DNA of 30,006 nucleotides. It comes from F1-120-MAGs238 sp964484185 (GTDB lineage: Bacteria > Planctomycetota > Phycisphaerae > Phycisphaerales > UBA1924). The notes beneath the pieces are model-generated. The model made no database searches, had not been told where the DNA came from, and saw nothing but the letters and a program-made list of their open reading frames with translations. The stretch lies in NCBI GenBank assembly GCA_964484185.1, contig CAZAEQ010000050.1, positions 1 through 30,006 of the forward strand, given 5' to 3'. Shown here piece by piece: positions 15,510 through 21,748 of this stretch. How positions within the stretch are numbered: the stretch's first letter is position 1; every line of letters begins with the position of its first letter. Position numbers and translations under genes: made by a program.

Positions 15510-16298
15510 ATGACAAACACACCCCCCACAAACCTGGGTCCAGAAACACCCCACCAGCTCGCCGTCCTCATTGCAAACATTACCTACGCCATGTGTTCTA
15601 TCGAACTTCCACCCCTCCCCGGCGAACCCGGCTTCGAGGAATACCTTAATAATCAGGCACTTTTGCAACAGTTGAACTTGGCAATGCACTTCCAGATCGC
15701 CCTCGATGTCGACCCCATGAACCAGGTCGCCGCCGCAGGTCTCCTCAAAGCTCTCGCCCTTATTGAGAAGTCCCGAACCCGAGTTACCCGCCCAACAAAA
15801 CCAGATAAAGCCGAATCCGCAAAAACACCCACCGAACGCGACTTCGCGGCGGAATTCCTCAAAGCCGAACTCCTCCCCGGCCCCCGCCGGGTCGAAGACC
15901 TCATGACTCGCGCCCGCCTCATGGGTATTACCGCCAGAACACTTCAGCGCGCCAAACTTGACCTCAACATCGCCTCCAACCTCCACGTCATGCCCGACAA
16001 AGAGCGTTTCTGGTCCTGGTCCCTCCCCGAACACGCTCACTTCGCAAATCACAACCCACCCAAGCCCCGCCCTGAGTGCACAATCTCCGATGCCGAATAC
16101 ATCGCACTCAAAGAAGAACGCGATGCCTACTACGCCGCGCAACCTCCAGTCTCCGACGACCTCGGCGGCCCAATCGATTCCGACCTCCGCACCCAGCCCG
16201 CCAGTTCCTCTTCCACCCTCAGCACTCCTGTCTCCAATCTCAGCACTCAGAACTCAGCACTCGGTACTTCTGTTTCAAAAGCCGCGATTCTGACCTAA
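15510..16298 (+). CDS. Hypothetical protein with RepA-like C-terminal winged-helix segment
   Basis: A 262-residue protein I cannot name. The first part is helical and acidic (TPHQLAVLIANITYAM, LALDVDPMNQ-like). The middle holds FLKAELLPGPRRVEDLMTRA, GITARTLQRAKLDLNI and RFWSWSLPEH. This spacing resembles the small winged-helix domain at the C-terminus of RepA/primase-like AAA ATPases of planctomycete mobile elements (GIS-RTLRRAK pattern then WSLP); that link is from memory of the family pattern. No ATPase motif is present. The tail is Ser/Thr-rich and encoded by a repeat. The coding strand is markedly C-rich, unlike the G-rich coding strands of the methylase and xyl genes, which suggests inversion or transfer. 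ATG 15510 is chosen over TTG 15501 because of the promoter position. Confidence 0.6.
   Translation: MTNTPPTNLGPETPHQLAVLIANITYAMCSIELPPLPGEPGFEEYLNNQALLQQLNLAMHFQIALDVDPMNQVAAAGLLKALALIEKSRTRVTRPTKPDKAESAKTPTERDFAAEFLKAELLPGPRRVEDLMTRARLMGITARTLQRAKLDLNIASNLHVMPDKERFWSWSLPEHAHFANHNPPKPRPECTISDAEYIALKEERDAYYAAQPPVSDDLGGPIDSDLRTQPASSSSTLSTPVSNLSTQNSALGTSVSKAAILT
16218..16262 (+). repeat. Three copies of CTCAGCACTC
   Basis: The decamer CTCAGCACTC occurs at 16218-16227, 16239-16248 and 16253-16262 with spacings of 21 and 14 bases. It lies inside the last codons of the 15510 gene, where it makes the low-complexity STLSTP / NLSTQNSALGTS tail. All three copies are read in the frame that gives LST or ALG, so the gene may have grown into repeat DNA at its 3' end. 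Confidence 0.7.
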
Positions 16299-16303
16299 AA
16301 ACA

Positions 16304-16361
16304 AAAGGACGCCACTTGCCACCCAAAAAAGTGGCGTCCTTTGAAAAAGTTGGCGTCCTTT
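16304..16361. repeat. Hairpin with one left arm and two alternative right arms
   Basis: AAAGGACGCCACTT (16304-16317) pairs perfectly over 14 bases with AAGTGGCGTCCTTT (16329-16342) around an 11-base loop. A second near-copy of the right arm, AAGTTGGCGTCCTTT (16347-16361, one extra T), follows after four bases and could pair with the same left arm. The element starts 5 bases after the stop of the 15510 gene. On the minus strand the stem is followed by TGTTTTTAGG, so it could end transcription coming from the right; on the plus strand the T-run is only three bases. Terminator, attenuator-like switch and mobile-element remnant are all possible. Confidence 0.65.
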
Positions 16362-16459
16362 CGTTTCTGATTCAATATCAAGGTTTTGAAGTACCACCGG
16401 TTTTAAGATCGCGGAACTTCTGCGGCGGGAAGCAAGGTGCCGAAGATCCAGGTGAGAGT

Positions 16460-16828
16460 ATGAAACGAGGAACGGATTACGAAAAACTGAGTGTTGCTGA
16501 GCAGATTGAACAGGGGCTGAAGGAAGCAATTTCGCACGCACGCGGCGAGTTGACGCTTCGAACCACCGCGCTCCCGCTGCCAGCGCCAAAGCTATCGAAG
16601 ACCCGAGTGCTCGCCATCAGGAAGCACATGGGAATGTCGCAGGCAGTGTTCGCGCGCTATCTGAATGTTCCGACGAAGACCTTGCAGAGCTGGGAGCAGG
16701 GTGCTCGAAAGCCCAAGGCGGGAGAGGCTCGATTGTTGCAGATATTTGAGTCAGCTCCGGAGGAATGCATCGCACTTGTGAATGACTCTGAAGCTTCGAA
16801 ATCGAGTGCGAGAAAACGAACGAACTAA
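16460..16828 (+). CDS. HTH antitoxin-like transcriptional regulator (HigA/NadS-type)
   Basis: A 122-residue protein with an N-terminal helical part (VAEQIEQGLKEAISHARGE, LTLRTTALPLPAP) and a Cro/C1-type helix-turn-helix from about residue 50: MGMSQAVFARYLNVPTKTLQSWEQGARKP, split across residues 57-85. The lead-in ARGELTLRT then PAP is typical of HigA/NadS-like antitoxins that repress their own toxin-antitoxin operon. Such antitoxins normally follow a RelE/HigB-like toxin gene; the 160 bases upstream hold no such gene, so this looks orphaned. The ATG at 16460 has GGTGAG 4 bases upstream. The frame is open further upstream, but that region is the repeat/hairpin and overlaps the 15510 gene. The end is a basic Ser/Lys/Arg tail. 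Confidence 0.8.
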   Translation: MKRGTDYEKLSVAEQIEQGLKEAISHARGELTLRTTALPLPAPKLSKTRVLAIRKHMGMSQAVFARYLNVPTKTLQSWEQGARKPKAGEARLLQIFESAPEECIALVNDSEASKSSARKRTN

Positions 16829-16870
16829 CGTTACCGCGGCATCGAAAGCTGCAGTTCAGAAGTGCAGGCG

Positions 16871-16876
16871 TATCCT
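16871..16876 (+). promoter_or_regulatory. Possible -10 box of xylB (leaderless)
   Basis: TATCCT lies exactly seven bases before the xylB ATG at 16884, the same geometry as the promoters of the 15510 gene and the prepilin, and no Shine-Dalgarno is seen. No good -35 box is found 16-18 bases upstream, so this call is weak. Confidence 0.28.
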
Positions 16877-16883
16877 CTGATCC

Positions 16884-18419
16884 ATGCAGTTCATTGGAAT
16901 AGATGTCGGCACGTCCGCGACCAAAGTCATCGTGATCGATGATCGGGGTGAGATACTTGCATCAGCCGCAACGGGGTATGAGTTGTTGCAGCCGCGAGCG
17001 GGGTGGACTGAGCAGAATCCGGTCGATTGGTGGAATGCGACGGTGCTTGCGGTGCGCGAGGTGCTGGGTTCATCGCACGTATCGCGAGACCGGATTGCCG
17101 GAATTGGATTGTCGGGGCAGATGCATGGGCTGGTGATGCTCAAGCAGATCAGTGATCCATCGAAACTTGATGCAGTGCTGCGACCTGCACTGCTTTGGAA
17201 TGATCAGCGGACGAGCGTGGAATGCGCCGAGATTACTGCGAAGTTGGGCGGTGTGGGGCGCGTGGTTGAGGCGGCCGGGAATGCCGCGTTGACTGGGTTT
17301 ACCTTGCCGAAGATGTTGTGGGTAAAGAAGAATGAGCCGCGGATTTGGGCGCAAGTGAAGTGTGTGCTGACGCCGAAGGATTACATTCGATGGATGATGA
17401 CGGGGAATGCGGCGATTGATGTTGGCGATGCCTCGGGAACGCTGCTGGTTGATCCAGCAGTGCGCGGCTACAACGCGAAGATGCTCGGCGCGATGGGGAT
17501 TGATGCGGGATTGATGCCGCCGATATTGGAGTCTGCGGAATCAGGCGGGAATTTGTCGGCGTGGGCGGCGGGGCAACTGGGATTAGCGGTTGACAAGATT
17601 CCAGTGGCGGCGGGGTCGGGCGACAACATGGCGGGTGCTATTGGCGCGGGAGTTGTGAAGCCGGGGCTGGCGCTGTCGACGATCGGGACGAGCGGGGTGA
17701 TCTATACCCATGCGGAAGTGTGTCGCAAGGACCTGGCGGTTCTGGGGACTCCGGGCCGCGTGCACACAATGTGTGCGGCGGATGGAACTGGTTCAAAAGC
17801 GGGGCACTGGTGTGTGACGGGGTGCACGTTGTCGGCGGGTGGGAGTTTGAAGTGGGCAAAAGACACTTTGTTTCCTGATGTGTCGTATGAGCAGCTATTT
17901 GCGGAGGCGGAGAAGGTGGAGGCGGGGAGCGGTGGGTTGTGCTTCTTGCCGTATTTGACTGGGGAGCGGTGTCCGCACCCGGATCCCTTTGCACGCGGCG
18001 GGTTTGTGGGGTTGAGTTTGAGCCACACACGTGGTCACTTGGTGCGGGCGATTCTTGAGGGCGTGACTTTCACAATGGGGCAGATTCTGGATATTCAGGC
18101 CTCGATGGGAATTGCGATTGAGACGGTGAGATTGGGCGGCGGTGGGGCGAAGTCGGAACTTTGGAAGCAGATGCAGGCGGATGTGTTTGGTCGGACGGTC
18201 GCGGTGACGAATACGGAAGAGGGGCCAGCGCTGGGTGCGGCCTTGCTTGGCGGGGTGGTTGCGGGGCGGTGGGGGAGTGTGGCGGAGGCGTGTGAGGCGA
18301 CAATTCGCGAAGTTGAGCGGATTGAACCTGCGGACACCGGAAAATATGCCAAAGCGCGGGCTACGTTTGAGCACTTGTATGATGATCTGCGTGCGGCGAT
18401 GCACGAACTTTCAGCGTAA
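16884..18419 (+). CDS. xylB: Xylulokinase
   Basis: A FGGY-family sugar kinase of 511 residues, the usual length for XylB, which phosphorylates D-xylulose for entry into the pentose phosphate pathway. Signatures: phosphate-1 loop GIDVGTSATKVIVIDD at the N-terminus, the XylB-typical GLSGQMHGLVML, LLWNDQRTSVEC, LTPKDYIRWMMTG, the catalytic region AAGSGDNMAGAIGAG, and the C-terminal adenosine-site motif RLGGGGAKSELWKQMQAD. The MHG sequence favours xylulokinase over glycerol or ribulo kinases. It is first of three tightly packed genes, with a xylose-isomerase-like protein 11 bases downstream, which supports a pentose role. Codon use is very G-rich. Confidence 0.93.
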   Translation: MQFIGIDVGTSATKVIVIDDRGEILASAATGYELLQPRAGWTEQNPVDWWNATVLAVREVLGSSHVSRDRIAGIGLSGQMHGLVMLKQISDPSKLDAVLRPALLWNDQRTSVECAEITAKLGGVGRVVEAAGNAALTGFTLPKMLWVKKNEPRIWAQVKCVLTPKDYIRWMMTGNAAIDVGDASGTLLVDPAVRGYNAKMLGAMGIDAGLMPPILESAESGGNLSAWAAGQLGLAVDKIPVAAGSGDNMAGAIGAGVVKPGLALSTIGTSGVIYTHAEVCRKDLAVLGTPGRVHTMCAADGTGSKAGHWCVTGCTLSAGGSLKWAKDTLFPDVSYEQLFAEAEKVEAGSGGLCFLPYLTGERCPHPDPFARGGFVGLSLSHTRGHLVRAILEGVTFTMGQILDIQASMGIAIETVRLGGGGAKSELWKQMQADVFGRTVAVTNTEEGPALGAALLGGVVAGRWGSVAEACEATIREVERIEPADTGKYAKARATFEHLYDDLRAAMHELSA

Positions 18420-18430
18420 AGGAGTTTTGT

Positions 18431-19576
18431 ATGCCACTGGTTGATCTTCGCAGTCAAGCCGCGCAGCGTACTCCCGACCAGGTGGTTGGGCACTTGATGA
18501 ATTTTTCGCTCGACCTCAAGTTCTCAGCGGGCATCTGGTTTTTCTCGCCCGCCGCGAGCCGGTTTCATGCGAAGTATCAGAAGGACCTGCCGCTGGAAGG
18601 GAGGCTTGAGATTGCGGCGGGGCTGAAGAAGACGGGCCTGGCAGCGCTGGAGGCGCACTACCCCAATGAGATCAATGAGCAGAATCTGCATGTGTGGACC
18701 ACCTTTGCGAAGCAGACCGGGATTCGGATATTGACGGTGATTCCGCTTTTGTTCTGGGATGAGCAGTTTGAATTCGGCTCGCTGTCAAACCCGGATAAGG
18801 CGATTCGAAAGGTGGCGATTGAGCGGACGCGGGATGCGCTCAAGTTAAATACGCAGCTCGATACGGATTTTGCGGTGGTGTGGCCGGGGATCGATGGATA
18901 CGAGAATGGCTTTGGATTGGATTTTGCGGCAGCGCGGGCGCGATTTGCAGATGGATTGGCCGAGGCGATGGATGCCGCGCCGGGTGTGCGAATTGCGTTT
19001 GAGCCTAAGCCCTATGAGCCGCGTGGGCACATTCTTTACGGAACGACGCCGGAAGGCATATTGCTGGGGCATCAGGTTGAGGCGAAGTTGACGAATCCGG
19101 TGAACACGAAGATTTTGAAAGATGGGCATGCGCTGGTGTGTATGAATCCGGAAGTTGGGCATGTGTTGATGGGGTTTGAGGATTTGCCGTATGCGTTTTC
19201 GTGGCCGCTGAGTGAGGGAAGATTGGCACATAGTCACTGGAACAGTCAGCCGCTGGGGAACTATGACCAGGATTTAAATGTGGGTGTGATTTCGCCGGAG
19301 CAGTTGGAAGCGCTGGTGTATACGTTGAAGCTTCACAGCTATCGCGGGTATTTCGGGATCGATGTGAACCCGGAGCGAATGAGTGTGCAGACTGCGCTGC
19401 AGAATTCGTTTGATGCGATTCGGGCGGCGAATGATCGAGTGAATTCAATGGATCATGAGGCGATTGCGTTCTCGCATAACAATCCGGCGAAGGCGCGAGG
19501 GTGGCTGGAGGCGTATTTGATTCGGCAGCGTGCGATGGCGAGTACGAAGTTGAGTGAACTCAAGAGGCCTTGTTGA
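18431..19576 (+). CDS. Xylose-isomerase-like TIM-barrel sugar isomerase
   Basis: A 381-residue TIM-barrel protein that resembles xylose isomerase in its metal-binding half: VVWPGIDGYENG (cf. the WGGREGYE segment), AFEPKPYEPRGH with Glu191, Lys193 and Glu196, MNPEVGHVLMGFEDLPY with Glu241 and His244, AHSHWNSQ, and NYDQDLNVG with Asp279 and Asp281. The usual N-terminal His/Asp catalytic segment is not recognisable, so this is a divergent member; another ketose/aldose isomerase activity is possible. Its place directly behind xylB (AAAGGAG, then ATG at 18431) argues that it feeds that kinase, probably interconverting xylose and xylulose. No classical xylA is in the window. Confidence 0.75.
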   Translation: MPLVDLRSQAAQRTPDQVVGHLMNFSLDLKFSAGIWFFSPAASRFHAKYQKDLPLEGRLEIAAGLKKTGLAALEAHYPNEINEQNLHVWTTFAKQTGIRILTVIPLLFWDEQFEFGSLSNPDKAIRKVAIERTRDALKLNTQLDTDFAVVWPGIDGYENGFGLDFAAARARFADGLAEAMDAAPGVRIAFEPKPYEPRGHILYGTTPEGILLGHQVEAKLTNPVNTKILKDGHALVCMNPEVGHVLMGFEDLPYAFSWPLSEGRLAHSHWNSQPLGNYDQDLNVGVISPEQLEALVYTLKLHSYRGYFGIDVNPERMSVQTALQNSFDAIRAANDRVNSMDHEAIAFSHNNPAKARGWLEAYLIRQRAMASTKLSELKRPC

Positions 19577-19586
19577 GGAGTGAGTG

Positions 19587-20738
19587 ATGCAGGCATTGAA
19601 ATATGGCATGGTGGGCGGCGGGCGGAACGCGTTTATTGGGGCGGTGCACCGCATGGCGGCTGCGCTGGATCAGCAGACTGTGCTGACGGCGGGGGCGCTG
19701 TCGATTCACGCTGAAGAGGCGATTGAGAGCGGGAAGGATTTGAATCTTGCGGCTTCAAGAAACTACAAGAGCTGGCAAGAGATGGTTGAAGGTGAAGCGA
19801 AGCTGCCTAAGGGCGAGCGGATTGATTTTGTCAGTGTGGTGACACCGAACTTCACGCATTATGAGATCGCCAAGGCGTTTGCGAGTATTGGTGTGAATGT
19901 GGTGTGCGAGAAGCCGATGGTGAATTCGAGCGAGCAGGCACGGGATTTGATTGCGGTCGTGGAAAAGACGGGAATCGTGTTTGGTGTGACATACAACTAT
20001 TCCGGTTATCCGATGGTGAAGCAGGCGCGGCACATGGTGGCGACGGGGAAGCTGGGGACGATCCGCAAAGTGATTGTGGAGTACAACCAGGGTTGGCTGG
20101 CGACTGCACTTGAACAGACCGGGCAGCAGCAGGCTTCGTGGCGTGTGGACCCGAAGCGTGCGGGACTGGGCGGCGCGATTGGTGATATCGGGAGCCATGC
20201 TGAGCAGTTGACGAGTTTTATCACCGGGCTGGAGTTGGAATCGGTCTGTGCGGACTTGACGAGCTTTGTGCCGGGGCGGCTTCTGGATGATGATGCCAAT
20301 GTGCTATTGAGATTTACCAATGGTGCCAAGGGAATTTTGACCGCGAGCCAGATTGAGATTGGGCACGAGAACGATCTGCGGATTCGCGTGTTTGGTTCAG
20401 AGGCTTCGCTGGAATGGCACCAGGAGAATCCGAATCAATTAATGTTTAAGAAGATCGGCGAGCCGGAGCAGGTTCTGCGGCGGGGAAATGCGTATTTATG
20501 CGATGCCGCGAAAGCGAATACGCGGATTCCGGCGGGGCATCCGGAAGCCTTTATTGAGGCGTTTGCCAATGTATATCGCGGCGTGATCGCGGCGATTCGA
20601 GCGGGCAAAGGCGGGGCGAATTACGGCGGGGCGGATGGGCTTGAGTTCCCGACTGTGAGAGATGGAGCGCGAGGCGTGCACTTCATTGAGACGGTTGTAG
20701 CAAGTTCAAAGTCGGAGAAGAAGTGGACCAGTGTCTAA
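19587..20738 (+). CDS. Gfo/Idh/MocA family NAD(P)-dependent oxidoreductase
   Basis: A 383-residue sugar dehydrogenase-like protein. The Rossmann start YGMVGGGRNAFIGAVHR binds NAD(P), CEKPMVNSSEQA (Glu108-Lys109-Pro110) is the family's catalytic Lys motif, and GAIGDIGSHAEQL supplies the active-site Asp200 and His204. The rest is the C-terminal alpha/beta domain. The ATG at 19587 is chosen over the GTG one codon earlier because GAGGAG is then 6 bases upstream. It follows the isomerase gene by 10 bases and is thus part of the xyl block; the substrate may be a pentose, hexose or inositol. The stop lies 3 bases from the stop of the convergent prepilin gene. Confidence 0.88.
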   Translation: MQALKYGMVGGGRNAFIGAVHRMAAALDQQTVLTAGALSIHAEEAIESGKDLNLAASRNYKSWQEMVEGEAKLPKGERIDFVSVVTPNFTHYEIAKAFASIGVNVVCEKPMVNSSEQARDLIAVVEKTGIVFGVTYNYSGYPMVKQARHMVATGKLGTIRKVIVEYNQGWLATALEQTGQQQASWRVDPKRAGLGGAIGDIGSHAEQLTSFITGLELESVCADLTSFVPGRLLDDDANVLLRFTNGAKGILTASQIEIGHENDLRIRVFGSEASLEWHQENPNQLMFKKIGEPEQVLRRGNAYLCDAAKANTRIPAGHPEAFIEAFANVYRGVIAAIRAGKGGANYGGADGLEFPTVRDGARGVHFIETVVASSKSEKKWTSV

Positions 20739-20741
20739 AAC

Positions 20742-21566
20742 TCAGGGCGGCGGCATGACATTTGGGTTGTAGTCATAATCGTCCCAACGTTCAAAAGTTA
20801 CAATATCGTTCGACTTCACCATCTGAGCGTGACAATCCAGGAACACCGCGTTTGCACCATTTCCGTGCCGCTTTGGAGCTACACGCATTGATTGCTGCGT
20901 CGTTCCGTTTCCGAGCCCTGTGACGTTGCCAGCTTCACCCATGTCGTAGAAAATCGAGATCTGGAAATTGGAAACGCCGGGTGTATATACGGAATTGGCG
21001 TGAACGCCAGTCGGGTCATCGGTGAAGCATGCTAAATAGAGCGTGTCAAATGGTCGCAGGTACTTTCCGATTTTGGTAGCTTTTTTGCATGATGCGGTGT
21101 TTACCAGCGGGGGCAGGAGTGGATCGGGTCGGCGCAGCGAGAGTCCATTGACAACATAGTTGATCTCGTGGCGGTCCTTCTTGCGACTGGGGTCTTTGTA
21201 GTATGGCGCGTTTCTGAATCCATCACCCAGTGAGCCCTGACCGGTTGGCTCAAGTTCTGGCGGGAGGTTGGTCGCCTTTTCATCGAGGTAAGGTCGAATC
21301 GCAAAGGCCCAGGAAGGACTTCGACGATGGCCAGCCTGCTCGCCGCTGCGACCGGATTCGCGCGGGATGTACTCTTTCCATTCGCGCTGGTAGAAATCGA
21401 GTGATGTGCCAATCTGTTTCTGGTTTGAAAGACAGACTACCGCGCGGCCCGCCTCGCGTGCTTTGCCAAGAGCCGGGAGCAGGATGGCGATCAGTAGGGC
21501 GATCACCGCGATGACCACCAGCAGCTCGATAAGCGTGAATGCTGCCCGTTGGATGGGTCTTCTCAT
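20742..21566 (-). CDS. Type IV prepilin / pseudopilin-like protein (planctomycete type)
   Basis: A 274-residue protein with a class III (prepilin) signal, RAAFTLIELLVVIAVIALL, in which cleavage would fall between Ala9 and Phe10 and Glu14 is the +5 glutamate; the usual Gly at -1 is Ala. The helix continues into LLPALGKAREAGRAVVCLSNQKQIG, the standard planctomycete form. The C-terminal globular part ends in ANAVFLDCHAQMV, like the H-X-DG segment of this group. Such proteins are numerous in planctomycetes and serve as pilins or pseudopilins. It is divergent from the pilus assembly operon that starts at 21749, which makes it a candidate substrate of that machine. It has an extended -10 box seven bases before the ATG. 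Confidence 0.85.
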   Translation of the reverse strand: MRRPIQRAAFTLIELLVVIAVIALLIAILLPALGKAREAGRAVVCLSNQKQIGTSLDFYQREWKEYIPRESGRSGEQAGHRRSPSWAFAIRPYLDEKATNLPPELEPTGQGSLGDGFRNAPYYKDPSRKKDRHEINYVVNGLSLRRPDPLLPPLVNTASCKKATKIGKYLRPFDTLYLACFTDDPTGVHANSVYTPGVSNFQISIFYDMGEAGNVTGLGNGTTQQSMRVAPKRHGNGANAVFLDCHAQMVKSNDIVTFERWDDYDYNPNVMPPP

Positions 21567-21573
21567 GGTCCAA

Positions 21574-21582
21574 AGTATACCA
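21574..21582 (-). promoter_or_regulatory. Extended -10 promoter of the prepilin gene (leaderless)
   Basis: On the minus strand TGG-TATACT (21582-21574) is an extended -10 box with TATACT one mismatch from consensus. Seven bases (TTGGACC) separate it from ATG 21566, so transcription should start at the ATG. No recognisable -35 box is present at 16-18 bases, as is usual for extended -10 promoters, and no Shine-Dalgarno exists. Confidence 0.5.
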
Positions 21583-21748
21583 CAAATTGCAAGTCGATTG
21601 GTTGGGTGACTTTGTAGTCGGGTACGGATTTACGGGTTATTCCATCTCTGCGGGTGCACCCAAGCGGTTATTAGGGCCTTGGTCTTCTGTTCTGGTTGAT
21701 GGAAGTCGATATCGGAGGAGAACGCAGACACAGAGAGGCCGGGACCCA

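Noticed and set aside
15462..16142. A 226-codon Gly/Phe/Val-rich frame on the minus strand opposite the 15510 gene.
   Set aside because: Its composition follows from the C-rich plus-strand codons, it has no ribosome site, and the plus-strand frame has a near-consensus promoter and winged-helix-like motifs.
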